A stretch of DNA of 64,000 bases from assembly GCF_029626225.1 (NCBI RefSeq), contig NZ_JARUBP010000001.1, positions 5,704,001 through 5,768,000 on the forward strand, written 5' to 3'. The stretch is from Asanoa sp. WMMD1127. GTDB taxonomy: Bacteria; Actinomycetota; Actinomycetes; Mycobacteriales; Micromonosporaceae. A program made the translations under genes and the position numbers. Under the pieces are notes generated by a model. The model was not told the origin of the DNA. It saw only the letters and a list, made by a program, of their open reading frames with translations, and did not search any database. Positions 50,651-59,265 of the stretch are shown here, in pieces (positions within the stretch are counted from its first letter, which is position 1; each line of letters begins with the position of its first letter).

Positions 50651-50660
50651 GAGCCCGCTC
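50633..50660. terminator. Bidirectional terminator, 12-bp perfect stem
   Basis: GAGCGGGCTCTC and GAGAGCCCGCTC pair perfectly around a four-base loop (GAGT). It overlaps the stop codon of the DUF6220 gene and serves the convergent lipase gene as well. Confidence 0.88.
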
Positions 50661-50668
50661 CCGGCCGG

Positions 50669-51919
50669 TCAGCTCGTGACGATCCGGCCGTCCGGCTGGC
50701 GTACGCAGGCGATCGTGCGGTTGCCGGTCGTGGCCGCCGCGGCCAGGCACTGGCCGAGCACCTGGTGGCCCGTCGAGTTGGGGTGCCAGGACTCCTGGCA
50801 CGTCTGGAAGTACGTGACGCAGGCGTTGGCGATCCGCTGAATGGCGATCTTGTCCTTGCCGGACAGGCTGGTCACCGGCACGCCGGTCGGCCCGTCCTGC
50901 AGCCGGATCGGGGTGGCCAGCGCCCCGGCCGGGCTGGCGTCGAACTCGCAGAGCCGGGCGCCGTCGAAGGCGCGCTGCACGTTGAGATAGACGATGTCCT
51001 CGCCCGGGAACTCGGCGGCCAGCGTGTTCTGTCCATTGCGGACGATGGTGCCCAGCCCGGCGGAGAACCAGTGTCCGGCGGCGAGACTGGCCCGGTGGAT
51101 CGGGCAGCCGGCCGCGTAGCGCTCCGCGCCCAGGTCGCGGAACTTGTCACGGTCGTCGGCCCGGCCGTCCTCGGTCCAGAACCGCTGGGCGAGGTCGAAC
51201 GGCAGCGGGTTCGTGTAGTCCTGCAGCACGATCCGGTGCTGGCCGTCGGCGTCGACCTGGCGCAGCGTGGTGACGATCTGCCGCACGGCGGCCAGCGTCT
51301 CCTGGCCGGCCGCGGCCATCTGGGCGTCGGTGGCCAGGTCGCTGGTAGCGCAGGGCGCCTGCTCGACCGGGCCGTTGAGGTAGGCCCAGAACTCCCACCA
51401 GCCGGTCCAGGCGTCCGCGATGAACCGGTTGGCGCACTTCTCCGCCACGTTGCCGAACGTGAACTGGCTGTTGTTGGAGCCGAGGCCGACCAGCACCACG
51501 TCGATGTCGTGCGTCTGCGCGACGGCCCGCAGCTGGTCGAGCTGCGACGCGACCGTGCGGCCCTTGGCCCGGGTCGCCGACGCTGAGGCGATGTCGTAGG
51601 GCTGCCCGCCCGAGCACGCGAGGTTGAACCGGGCGGCGATGCCGGGCAGGGCCGCCTGCTGGATCGAGGCGTTGGCGGAGCGGTGACAGAAGAAGGCGTT
51701 GCTGTTGGCCGCCGACCAGCCGGGGAAGCTCTGCGCCACCCCGTTGAGGTCGGTGACGGGCTGGTAGCTGCCCGCCCCTTCACCGCTGACGAAGCTGTCG
51801 CCCAGCGCCACGGCGGCGGTCGGCAGCGCGGCGGACGCGGGTGGACTGCTGCCGAGCACGGCGACGACCCCCGCGGCGAGCGCGGTGAGCGTGGCGGCCA
51901 GGAACGCGGGACGACGCAT
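50669..51919 (-). CDS. Secreted SGNH/GDSL hydrolase (lipase/esterase)
   Basis: A 416-residue exported esterase. Signal peptide (AATLTALAAGVVAVLGSSPPASA), block I ALGDSFVSGEG with nucleophile Ser, block III VLVGLGSNNSQF (Gly-x-Asn), block V ESWHPNSTGHQVLG with catalytic His. Several Cys pairs suggest disulfides. Comparable Streptomyces enzymes act on lipids. ATG at 51919 has GGAGGT upstream. Confidence 0.9.
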   Translation of the reverse strand: MRRPAFLAATLTALAAGVVAVLGSSPPASAALPTAAVALGDSFVSGEGAGSYQPVTDLNGVAQSFPGWSAANSNAFFCHRSANASIQQAALPGIAARFNLACSGGQPYDIASASATRAKGRTVASQLDQLRAVAQTHDIDVVLVGLGSNNSQFTFGNVAEKCANRFIADAWTGWWEFWAYLNGPVEQAPCATSDLATDAQMAAAGQETLAAVRQIVTTLRQVDADGQHRIVLQDYTNPLPFDLAQRFWTEDGRADDRDKFRDLGAERYAAGCPIHRASLAAGHWFSAGLGTIVRNGQNTLAAEFPGEDIVYLNVQRAFDGARLCEFDASPAGALATPIRLQDGPTGVPVTSLSGKDKIAIQRIANACVTYFQTCQESWHPNSTGHQVLGQCLAAAATTGNRTIACVRQPDGRIVTS

Positions 51920-52013
51920 GCGACCTCCAGAACATGAAAGAAACTCTGAGATCGCGATCAGATCATCGCCGCACGACGTACGTCAATGCGTCGATCCGTG
52001 GGATCGTGAGCCG

Positions 52014-52979
52014 GTGACGGTCGCACCGTTCCACCCCGGACTGGCGACGCCCGCCGACCTGGCCGCCTGGGCCGCGGTGTTCAGCGACGGGCAGCTCGCG
52101 TTGGCCGGAAGCTCCGCGTCCGCCGACGAGGTCGCCCGCCGCCTGTCGACTCCGGACGGCGCACGCCGGTGGGCGGCGCGGTCGTCGGAGGGACGGATCG
52201 TCGGCGTCGCCTCGCTGAGCCCGCAGCCGCACGATCGCTCCATCGGCTTCCTGCGGTTGTTCGTCGCGCCGCAGGCCCGCCGCCGGGGCATCGGGTCCGC
52301 GTTGCTCGCCGCCGTCCGGGCGGAGGTGGCCGGCCTGCGCGCCGTCCAGTCGACCGTCCTGGCCGGACCGCCCGGAGAGCCGTTCGCCCGGACGCACGCG
52401 GGACTGCGGGTGCTGCTGCGTCTCGAGCTCCAGCGCCAGCCGGTCGACGCGCCGGACACGCTGCGGCGGTGCCGGGAGATCGTGGCCGTTCCGCCCGACG
52501 GCTACACGCTGCGGCACTGGTCCGGGCCGGCCCCGGAGGCGGCGGCGGCCGGGCTCGGCACCGTGCTGGCGCGCGTGCGGGACGCCCCCGGCGCGGTGCT
52601 GCAGCTGCCGGACCGGCACTGGGACCCGGCGGCCGTGCGCGCGTGGGAGGCCGAACTGACGGCCGGCGGCGCGCGGTTGCTGGTCGGCGCCGCGACGCAC
52701 CGCGGAGAGGTCGTCGCCGCGACGGCGCTCACCGTGCCAGCGGCCGGTGGGCCGCTGGCCGACCAGCACGACACGGCGGTGCTGCCCGCTCATCGCGGCC
52801 GCGGTCTGGCCCGCTGGATCAAGGCTGACCAGACGCTCCGGCTGGCGGCGGCCTTCCCGGCCGTGCGGGCCGTCACCGTGACCGTGAACCAGGACAACGG
52901 CCCGATGCTCGCGGTCAACCGCGCCGTCGGCTACCGGCGTTCCGCCGAGCGCCTGCTGCTGGAAGCGCCCTTAGCGTAG
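52014..52979 (+). CDS. Tandem GNAT acetyltransferase
   Basis: A 321-residue protein with two GNAT domains. The N-terminal one has LRLFVAPQARRRGIGSALLAAV; the C-terminal one has TAVLPAHRGRGLARWIKADQ, then VTVTVNQDNGPMLAVNRAVGY. Duplicated GNATs such as MshD exist in actinomycetes, but key MshD motifs were not verified. GTG at 52014 is chosen as the last plausible start before conserved sequence; the ribosome site is weak. It overlaps the convergent coiled-coil gene by nine bases. Confidence 0.8.
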   Translation: MTVAPFHPGLATPADLAAWAAVFSDGQLALAGSSASADEVARRLSTPDGARRWAARSSEGRIVGVASLSPQPHDRSIGFLRLFVAPQARRRGIGSALLAAVRAEVAGLRAVQSTVLAGPPGEPFARTHAGLRVLLRLELQRQPVDAPDTLRRCREIVAVPPDGYTLRHWSGPAPEAAAAGLGTVLARVRDAPGAVLQLPDRHWDPAAVRAWEAELTAGGARLLVGAATHRGEVVAATALTVPAAGGPLADQHDTAVLPAHRGRGLARWIKADQTLRLAAAFPAVRAVTVTVNQDNGPMLAVNRAVGYRRSAERLLLEAPLA

Positions 52980-53921
52980 GAGGTCGCGGCGTTCCGTCTC
53001 GATCGCGGTCAGGCGGGCGCGGGCGGCGGCGGTGCGGTGTTCGAGGCGGGCGTGTACCTCGTGCACCAGCTGCTGGCACCGCTCGACGTTCGCCTCCGCC
53101 TGCCGGATCCGGTCGCGGACCGCGAGGTCGGTGAAGATGTTGTCGAACCAGACGTCGACGAACCGGGTCAGCCCGTCGATCGCGAGCTGCGGCGCCGCCA
53201 CCGCGGCCCCGTCGACGTCGGCCAGCTCCGTGCGCAGCACGGCGAGGCTCCGGTCGGCGCGGGCCGCGGCCTCGGCGGTCTCGTCGAGCCGCGAGTGCTT
53301 GATGGCGCTGCCGATCACGCCGCCCCCGAAGAACGTGTCGTACGTGGACCAGCCCGACGCGCTGCGCAACCTCTCCTGGACCCGCGCCAGGTCGGCCGCC
53401 GCCGTGCGGGCCGCCTGGATCGCCTCGGCGATCTCCCGCAGCTCCCCGCCGAGCCGACCGCGCTCGTCGGCTAGCGCGAGGAGCCGGGACCGGCGCGGAT
53501 CGCCGGACGCCGCGAGGTGGCGCTCCTTCTCGTCGAGAGCGGCCGCGTAGCTCGCCGGCGCCGCGGCGAGCTCCTCGTGCCGGGCGACCGCGGCGGCGTG
53601 CTCCCGGCGCAAGGCCGCGAGCCGGGCCTCGGCCTCCGCCACGCGGTAACGCGCGGCGTCGGCCTCGGCCCGCTCGCGACCCAGGGCGTCCTCGCGGGAG
53701 CCGCGCAGCGCCGCCAGCACCCGGGTCAGCGAGAGCCCTTCGAGCCGGTCGACGTCACCCTGCTCGGCCGCGTGCTCGGCGCGCAGGCTGGCCAGCCGGT
53801 CGGTCAGCTCGTCGACCCGCTGCCGCAGGTCGGCGACCCGGCGGCCGACCACCTCACGCTCGCGGACCGCCTCGGCCGCCGTCGCCAGCCGCTGCTCGAT
53901 GTCGTCGACCATGCCCTCCAT
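52971..53921 (-). CDS. Coiled-coil protein of unknown function
   Basis: A 316-residue, almost wholly helical protein rich in Glu/Ala/Arg, with coiled-coil heptads from about 5-190 and again 240-316. A distinctive non-helical insert, WSTYDTFFGGGVIGSAIKHS, lies near residue 195; similar motifs occur in widespread bacterial hypothetical coiled-coil proteins. No membrane segments or signal peptide. ATG at 53921, or ATG at 53912 close to a GGAGG. Function unknown; possible structural or stress-related role. Confidence 0.7.
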   Translation of the reverse strand: MEGMVDDIEQRLATAAEAVREREVVGRRVADLRQRVDELTDRLASLRAEHAAEQGDVDRLEGLSLTRVLAALRGSREDALGRERAEADAARYRVAEAEARLAALRREHAAAVARHEELAAAPASYAAALDEKERHLAASGDPRRSRLLALADERGRLGGELREIAEAIQAARTAAADLARVQERLRSASGWSTYDTFFGGGVIGSAIKHSRLDETAEAAARADRSLAVLRTELADVDGAAVAAPQLAIDGLTRFVDVWFDNIFTDLAVRDRIRQAEANVERCQQLVHEVHARLEHRTAAARARLTAIETERRDLLR

Positions 53922-53944
53922 GACACACCGCCCGCGCAAGCGGC

Positions 53945-54658
53945 TCAGGCCGCCACGGCCGCGCGGATGGTCTCGGTGACCGCGGCGGGCTGCGACACGC
54001 TGAGCGCGTGCGACGCGCCCGCGATCTGGTGTGTCTCCTTGGCGCCCGCCCGGTCGGCCATCCACCGGTGCAGCGCGACCGGGATGTTGCGGTCCTGGTC
54101 GCCGAAGACGAACCAGGACGGCCGCGACCGCCACGCCGGTGACTCGGTCGGCAGCCCGGCGATGAGGGCGGCCTCCGTGACCGGGCGCTGCGTCGCGGCC
54201 AGCACCGCCGCCTGCTGCGCCGGCACGTCCGCGGCGAACTGCGCGTGGAACGCCTCCCGGCGGATGGCGAACTCGTTGCCACCGAACGACAGGGGGTACG
54301 CCGTCAGGGCGTCGCCGAGCGTCCCACCGGGGAACTTCGTCGACAGCTGCAGCGCCGACTCGTCGTGGTCGGGCGCGAACGCGCACACGTAGACCAGCCC
54401 GGTCACCCCGTCGTTGCCGGCCGCCGCCTGCGTGATCACCATGCCGCCGTACGAGTGGCCCACCAGCACCACCGGCCCGGGGATCGACGCGACCACGTCC
54501 CGCAGGTAGGCGGCGTCCCGGGCGATCCCGCGCAGCGGGTTGGCCACCGCGACCGCCTCGATCGACCGCGCCCGCAGGCGTTCCACGACGCCGGACCAGC
54601 TGGCCGACTCGGCGAAGGCCCCGTGCACCAGGACGACGGTCGGTTTCCGCTCACTCAT
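53945..54658 (-). CDS. Alpha/beta hydrolase
   Basis: A 237-residue hydrolase. Oxyanion motif VVLVHGAFAESASW, nucleophile elbow LVGHSYGGMVI, acid in FVFGDQDRNIP and His in IAGASHALSVSQP complete the triad. It is of the salicylate-esterase-like/EstC branch often annotated as alpha/beta hydrolase. ATG at 54658 follows AGGGAG. Gap of 23 bp to the coiled-coil gene downstream suggests an operon. Substrate unknown. Confidence 0.88.
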   Translation of the reverse strand: MSERKPTVVLVHGAFAESASWSGVVERLRARSIEAVAVANPLRGIARDAAYLRDVVASIPGPVVLVGHSYGGMVITQAAAGNDGVTGLVYVCAFAPDHDESALQLSTKFPGGTLGDALTAYPLSFGGNEFAIRREAFHAQFAADVPAQQAAVLAATQRPVTEAALIAGLPTESPAWRSRPSWFVFGDQDRNIPVALHRWMADRAGAKETHQIAGASHALSVSQPAAVTETIRAAVAA

Positions 54659-54812
54659 GTCGTGCTCCCTTCGAAAGGTTCCGTCGCCAGCTGAGACCGC
54701 GCGGGGGACGCGGCGCGTGACGGCCGCGCGGCACGTCACACTTCGCCGCGCGACCCGGTCCTAGCTGGTGTCGGGGCCGCACGGGGCGCCCCACGAAACC
54801 GGAGGAGTGGAC

Positions 54813-55568
54813 ATGAAGGTCGTGGTGATCGGTGGTACGGGCCTGGTCGGGTCGCAGGTCGTGCGGGAGCTGGGTGATCTGGGCCACGAGGCCGTGGTGG
54901 CGGCGCCCCGGACCGGTGTGAACGCGCTCACCGGCGCCGGGCTCGACACGGCGCTGGCCGGAGCGGCGGTGGTGGTCGACGTGTCCAACGCACCGTCCTT
55001 TGCGGACGATGCCGTGCGGGAGTTCTTCGAGACCTCGACCCGCAACCTGCTCGCCGCCGAGGTCGCGGCGGGCGTGGGCCACCATGTGGCGCTGTCGGTG
55101 GTGGGCACCGACCGGCTGCAGGACAGCGGCTACTTCCGGGCCAAGCAGGCGCAGGAGAAGCTCATCGAGAGCTCGGGCCGCGCGTACACGATCGTGCATG
55201 CCACGCAGTTCTTCGAGTTCGCGGGGAGCATGGCGGACGCGGCCGCCGACGGTGCGACGGTGCGGTTCGCGCCGGTCCTCTTCCAGCCGATCGCCAGCGC
55301 GGAGGTCGCGGCGGAGGTCGCCCGGGTCGCCGTCGCCGAGCCGGTGAACGGCATCGTCGAGGTCGCCGGGCCGGAGCGGTTCCGGATGGACGACTTCTTC
55401 CGCGAGGCGCTGTCGTTCCGCAACGACACGCGCTTCGTGCTCACCGACCCGCACGCCGCCTACTTCGGCGCGGAGCTCGGCGAGCGGACCCTGCTGCCGG
55501 GAACCGACGCAACCCTGGGCCGGATCCGGTTCGGCACGTGGCCGGGCCGGGACGGCTCCCGGCACTGA
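54813..55568 (+). CDS. NmrA/SDR-type NAD(P)-binding protein
   Basis: A 251-residue atypical short-chain dehydrogenase with the NAD(P) fingerprint VVVIGGTGLVGSQVVRELG, a later VALSVVGTDRL and YFRAKQAQEKLI (Y-x3-K-like), and FRMDDFFREALS. It resembles YtfG/NmrA-like quinone or redox-sensing proteins. GGAGGAG precedes the ATG at 54813. The heme-peroxidase gene follows 44 bp later in the same direction, so a redox-related pair is possible. Confidence 0.8.
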   Translation: MKVVVIGGTGLVGSQVVRELGDLGHEAVVAAPRTGVNALTGAGLDTALAGAAVVVDVSNAPSFADDAVREFFETSTRNLLAAEVAAGVGHHVALSVVGTDRLQDSGYFRAKQAQEKLIESSGRAYTIVHATQFFEFAGSMADAAADGATVRFAPVLFQPIASAEVAAEVARVAVAEPVNGIVEVAGPERFRMDDFFREALSFRNDTRFVLTDPHAAYFGAELGERTLLPGTDATLGRIRFGTWPGRDGSRH

Positions 55569-55612
55569 TCGCACCGGACGCACCGGCCACAGTCGTCACA
55601 CCAGGAGTGGAC

Positions 55613-57010
55613 ATGAGCAGCCCGACATACCCTCGGCGGATGGGCACGCCACACGTGCACGGCGTCCACGCCGCCGCCCGGGACCACTGCCTCGGCCCCG
55701 GCCGAGGGGCGGTGGACCGGCCCACCGGACCGGCCCGCTACGGCCACATGTTCCGCGACGTCGCCCCGCTCGGCGCCGACCCGTGGGTGCTGATGCGGGC
55801 GGGCAGCCACGGCGGTGTCTGTGACGCCGCGGCGGTGCTCGACGAGCTCAACGCCGACGCGGACGACGCCACCGAGGCGGCCGGCTGGCCGTTCTTCGGT
55901 CAGCTCGTCGCGCACGACCTCACCGCCGACCGCTCGCCGATCACCGGGGGAGTGGCCGCCGAGGCCCTCCGCAACGCCCGCGCCCCGATGCTCAACCTGG
56001 AGATCCTCTACTCCGACGGCCCGATCGGCTCCGCGTTCCTCTTCGACGTGCACGACCCGGCCCGCTTCCTGCTGGGCCCGGACGGCGGCGACGTGCCTCG
56101 CAACCAGCAGGGCGTGGCCCTGATCGGCGACCCGCGCAACGACGTGCACCTGTTCACGCTGAGCCTGCACGTCGCCCTGCTGCGCGCGCACAACGGCATC
56201 GTCGACCGGCTGCGCCGGCAGGGCGTGCCGGAGGGCGAGGTGTTCACCTGGGCGCGGGAGTCGCTGGTCCGGCACTACCAGTGGATCGTGGTGCACGACT
56301 TCCTGCCGCGGCTGGTCGGCCGCCCGCTGGTCGACGAGGTGTTGGCGGAAGGCGGGCGGTGGTTCGCGCCGGCGCCGGGCGAGGCGTTCATCCCGCTGGA
56401 GTTCGCGGACGCCGCCTACCGCTACGGGCACGGGCAGATCCGCCACCGCTACCGGCTGGTCGAGGGCGGGCCGGCGGTGCCGCTGTTCCCGGACCTGGTC
56501 GGCTTCGGCCCGCTGCCGGCCGACCGCCGGCTCGACCTCGCGCAGATCTTCGACCTGCCGGGCCATCCCCCGGCCCAGCGCGCGAAGCGCCTCGACGGCA
56601 CGCTGGCCGCGAGCCTGATCGGTCTCCCCGAGCAGGTGACCGGGGCGGTCGACGCCGACGCGTACCGGTCGCTGGCGGTCCGCGACCTGCTCCGCGGCGA
56701 GACCACCGGCCTGCCCAGCGGCGAGCAGATCGCCCGGCTGGTCGGCGTCGAGCCGTTGAGCATCGACGAGCTCGGCATCGAGTGGTCGCACGGCACGCCG
56801 CTCTGGTTCTACGTCCTCAAGGAGGCGGAGCACCGCGGCGACGGCGACCGGCTCGGCCCCGTCGGCGGCCGGATCGTGGCCGAGGTGCTGATCGGCCTGC
56901 TGCGCGCGGACCCGGCCAGTTACCTCAGCGAGGACCCCGACTGGACCCCGGACCTGACGGCGGCCGGCGATCGTTTCGGCCTGGCCGACCTGCTCATGGT
57001 GGGCCGGTGA
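55613..57010 (+). CDS. Animal-type heme peroxidase
   Basis: A 465-residue member of the peroxidase-cyclooxygenase superfamily. Distal His100 and Asp101 lie in WPFFGQLVAHDLTADRS; the catalytic Arg is probably in FTWARESLVRHYQWIV; the proximal His is in YRYGHGQIRHRYRL. No signal peptide is seen, so it may act inside the cell or be released by another route. It uses hydrogen peroxide to oxidise halides or organics. AGGAG precedes ATG 55613. Such genes are sporadic in bacteria. Converges on marR with a three-base gap. Confidence 0.85.
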   Translation: MSSPTYPRRMGTPHVHGVHAAARDHCLGPGRGAVDRPTGPARYGHMFRDVAPLGADPWVLMRAGSHGGVCDAAAVLDELNADADDATEAAGWPFFGQLVAHDLTADRSPITGGVAAEALRNARAPMLNLEILYSDGPIGSAFLFDVHDPARFLLGPDGGDVPRNQQGVALIGDPRNDVHLFTLSLHVALLRAHNGIVDRLRRQGVPEGEVFTWARESLVRHYQWIVVHDFLPRLVGRPLVDEVLAEGGRWFAPAPGEAFIPLEFADAAYRYGHGQIRHRYRLVEGGPAVPLFPDLVGFGPLPADRRLDLAQIFDLPGHPPAQRAKRLDGTLAASLIGLPEQVTGAVDADAYRSLAVRDLLRGETTGLPSGEQIARLVGVEPLSIDELGIEWSHGTPLWFYVLKEAEHRGDGDRLGPVGGRIVAEVLIGLLRADPASYLSEDPDWTPDLTAAGDRFGLADLLMVGR

Positions 57011-57013
57011 GCG

Positions 57014-57502
57014 TCAGGAGCGGTCGTCGGGCGACGGGAACGGCACGTGCGCGTATCCCTCGGCGGCCGCCACCCGCTCGGCGATCGTGGCCAGCTGGTC
57101 GATCTCGGCCGGACTGAGCCGGTCGACCAGCACGGCGCGGACCGTCTCGACGTGGCCGGGCGCCGCCGCGGCGATCTTCTCGTAGCCCTTGTCGGTCAGC
57201 CGCACCATGGTGCCCCGGCCGTCCGTCACGCAGTCGGCGCGCGTGATCAGGCCCCGCTGCTCCATCCGCCGGAGCTGGTGCGATATCCGGCTGCGGTCCC
57301 AGTTGAGCCAGGCACCCAGATCGCGTACCCGCAGCGTGCGCTCCTCGGCCGTCGACAGCGGGACGAGCACCTCGTACTCGGCCCGGGTCATCCCGGCGGC
57401 GCCGAGCTGCCGGTCGACGGCGACCTCGATCGCGCGCTGCATGCGCAGGAAGGCCACCCACATCCGGCCCTCCCGCTCGTCGAGCCAGCGGGGTTCGGTC
57501 AT
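57014..57502 (-). CDS. MarR-family regulator
   Basis: A 162-residue winged-helix protein: WVAFLRMQRAIEVAVDRQLG, MTRAEYEVLVPLS, VRDLGAWLNWDRSRISHQLR (recognition helix), RMEQRGLI, DGRGTMVRLTDKG (wing). It is divergent from an azoreductase-like gene, with two palindromic sites between. It likely represses that gene and itself and is relieved by quinone- or azo-type electrophiles. Confidence 0.9.
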   Translation of the reverse strand: MTEPRWLDEREGRMWVAFLRMQRAIEVAVDRQLGAAGMTRAEYEVLVPLSTAEERTLRVRDLGAWLNWDRSRISHQLRRMEQRGLITRADCVTDGRGTMVRLTDKGYEKIAAAAPGHVETVRAVLVDRLSPAEIDQLATIAERVAAAEGYAHVPFPSPDDRS

Positions 57503-57522
57503 GCGTCACAGCGTACCGCCTT

Positions 57523-57571
57523 TTGTTGACGCATCAGCAATCGCGGCCTAGCTTTGCTGACACGTCAGCAA
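57523..57571. promoter_or_regulatory. Two MarR-type operators
   Basis: TTGCTGACACGTCAGCAA (57554-57571) is a perfect 8-2-8 inverted repeat, and TTGTTGACGCATCAGCAA (57523-57540) is a near copy. Their centres are 31 bp apart, close to three helical turns. The first lies 20 bp before the MarR start, the second 23 bp before the reductase start. Confidence 0.85.
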
Positions 57572-57594
57572 TACCGATCCGAGGAGTACCTCCC

Positions 57595-58227
57595 ATGTCC
57601 CTGTTCCGGCTCGACGCCAGCATCCGGGTCGACGGCTCGCACAGCCGCGCGATCGCCGACATCGTCGAGAGCGAGTGGCGCGCCGCCCACCCCGACGACC
57701 GCGTCGTGCGCAGGGACGTGGGCACCGCCGTCATCCCGGCGACGACCTGGGCCGACGCCGCGACGGCCCGCTACCTGCCGCCGGCGGACCGGAGCCCGGC
57801 CCAGCGGGCCGCCGCCGGGCTGGCCACCCGCTTCACCGACGAGCTGATCGACGCCGATGCGCTGCTCTTCGCCGTCCCGCTCTACAACTACGGCGTCTCG
57901 CAGCACTTCAAGGCGTGGGTGGACGTCGTGGTGGCCGACCCGCGGATGGGCGCCGGCGCCGAGCCGATCCTCGCCGGCAAGCCCGCCGTGCTGGTCACCG
58001 TGCGCGGCGGTGGCTACGGATCCGGCACGCCGCGGGCCGGGTGGGACCACGCCACCCCGTGGATGCGCCGCATCCTCGGCGACCTGTGGCAGCTGGACCT
58101 GAAGGTCGTCGAGGCCGAGCTCACCCTCGCCGCCGAGACTCCGGCGATGGCCGCGTTCGCGGCGCTCGGCGCGACGTCCCGGGCCCGGGCCGAGGAGCTC
58201 GCCCGCGCACACGGCCGCGCGCTGTAG
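57595..58227 (+). CDS. FMN-dependent NADH-azoreductase-like flavodoxin-fold protein
   Basis: A 210-residue AzoR/AcpD-family protein: FRLDASIRVDGSHSR (phosphate loop), LLFAVPLYNYGVSQHFKAWVD (FMN contact), VLVTVRGGGYG. Predicted FMN-dependent quinone or azo-compound reductase. GAGGAG precedes the ATG at 57595. Control by the adjacent MarR fits the known MarR-azoreductase pairing for electrophile defence. Confidence 0.88.
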   Translation: MSLFRLDASIRVDGSHSRAIADIVESEWRAAHPDDRVVRRDVGTAVIPATTWADAATARYLPPADRSPAQRAAAGLATRFTDELIDADALLFAVPLYNYGVSQHFKAWVDVVVADPRMGAGAEPILAGKPAVLVTVRGGGYGSGTPRAGWDHATPWMRRILGDLWQLDLKVVEAELTLAAETPAMAAFAALGATSRARAEELARAHGRAL

Positions 58228-58233
58228 AACCGC

Positions 58234-58239
58234 TATACT
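58234..58239 (+). promoter_or_regulatory. Strong -10 element
   Basis: TATACT, a close match to TATAAT, lies 32 bp before the HTH-protein start at 58272 and 12 bp before an in-frame ATG at 58251. It is rare in such GC-rich DNA and probably drives the downstream gene. Confidence 0.55.
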
Positions 58240-58271
58240 CATCGGGGTCGATGCGATCCGGAGTGGCCGTG

Positions 58272-59120
58272 ATGGACGCCGTGCTCTTCACCGGACCCTT
58301 CCATCTGGCGCTCCGGAAGGCGATCCGGGACCGTGGCCTGACCCTCGACCGGGTCTGCGCCCACCTCGCCCGCCGCGGCGTCTCGCTCGCCCTGTCCAGC
58401 CTCAGCGACTGGCAGACCGGGCGCTGCCGGCCGGTCAACCTCGACACGGTGGCCGCGCTCGAGGACGTGCTCGGGCTCGAGACCGGCGCGCTCGCCCGGC
58501 TGCTGGCCGACAGCGGCCGGCTCGCCGACATCGGACCGGTGGCCGAGCTGCTCGACGTCGTCGCCGACTCCGACCCGCGCGACCTCGAGCTGGTCAGCGT
58601 CCAGCAGCGCATCGACGTCGGGGACGACGGGCGGCTCGCCCGGCTGTGGGTGCGCACCGCCATCCGCGCCCGGCGGGACGGCGTCGACCGCTACGTCGCC
58701 CGCTTCTACGGCGACCACGGCTGCGACCCGCACCGCGTACGCACCCGGGCGTTGCGCAATTGCCGCCTCGGTCGGCGCCTCACCCACCCGTCGGCGCCGG
58801 CGCTGGTCTACGAGCTCGTCTTCGACCAGGCACTGCGGGCCGGCGACACCTGGGTGTTCGAGAGCCAGCTCGTCGACCCGAGCGCGGGCGTGTGCGCGGA
58901 GGCCGCGTTCGGCTTCCGCTATCCGGCCGAGCAGTGCCTGCTGGAGGTGCAGTTCCACCGGGGCGCGGTGCCGACCGGCACGCGCGCGTTCGCCCAGCGC
59001 GACCTGGCCGGCCCGCGGCACGGCCTCGGCGGCCTGCCGGTCAACCGGCACCACGCCGTGCACCTCATCGCGTCGGGCGTCGACTCGGGCGTGCTCGGCA
59101 TCGCCTGGGACTGGCGCTGA
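58272..59120 (+). CDS. XRE-type HTH protein with uncharacterised C-terminal domain
   Basis: A 282-residue protein. The N-terminal 75 residues form an HTH-like domain (LRKAIRDRGLTLDRVCAHLARRG, SLALSSLSDWQTGRCRPVN, TVAALEDVLGL) resembling XRE repressors. The rest is beta-rich, with RFYGDHGCDPHRVRTRALRN and VYELVFDQALRAGDTWVFES, and is unknown to me; it may sense a ligand. ATG at 58272 has GGAG eight bases upstream; ATG at 58251 is possible. A preceding TATACT suggests its own promoter. Similar proteins occur in actinomycetes as single-gene units. Confidence 0.65.
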   Translation: MDAVLFTGPFHLALRKAIRDRGLTLDRVCAHLARRGVSLALSSLSDWQTGRCRPVNLDTVAALEDVLGLETGALARLLADSGRLADIGPVAELLDVVADSDPRDLELVSVQQRIDVGDDGRLARLWVRTAIRARRDGVDRYVARFYGDHGCDPHRVRTRALRNCRLGRRLTHPSAPALVYELVFDQALRAGDTWVFESQLVDPSAGVCAEAAFGFRYPAEQCLLEVQFHRGAVPTGTRAFAQRDLAGPRHGLGGLPVNRHHAVHLIASGVDSGVLGIAWDWR

Positions 59121-59265
59121 GCCGGCGGCACTTTACGGACCGGCCCGGCGGGGGTCAAGCGGCGGAATTCCGCAGGTTGCCGGGGCGCGAGGGGGATGGG
59201 ACAACGAACGGCACAGCGGCGCGCGCGTGCCGCTCACCGTCCCCCAGCGTCAAGGAGTGTCCACC

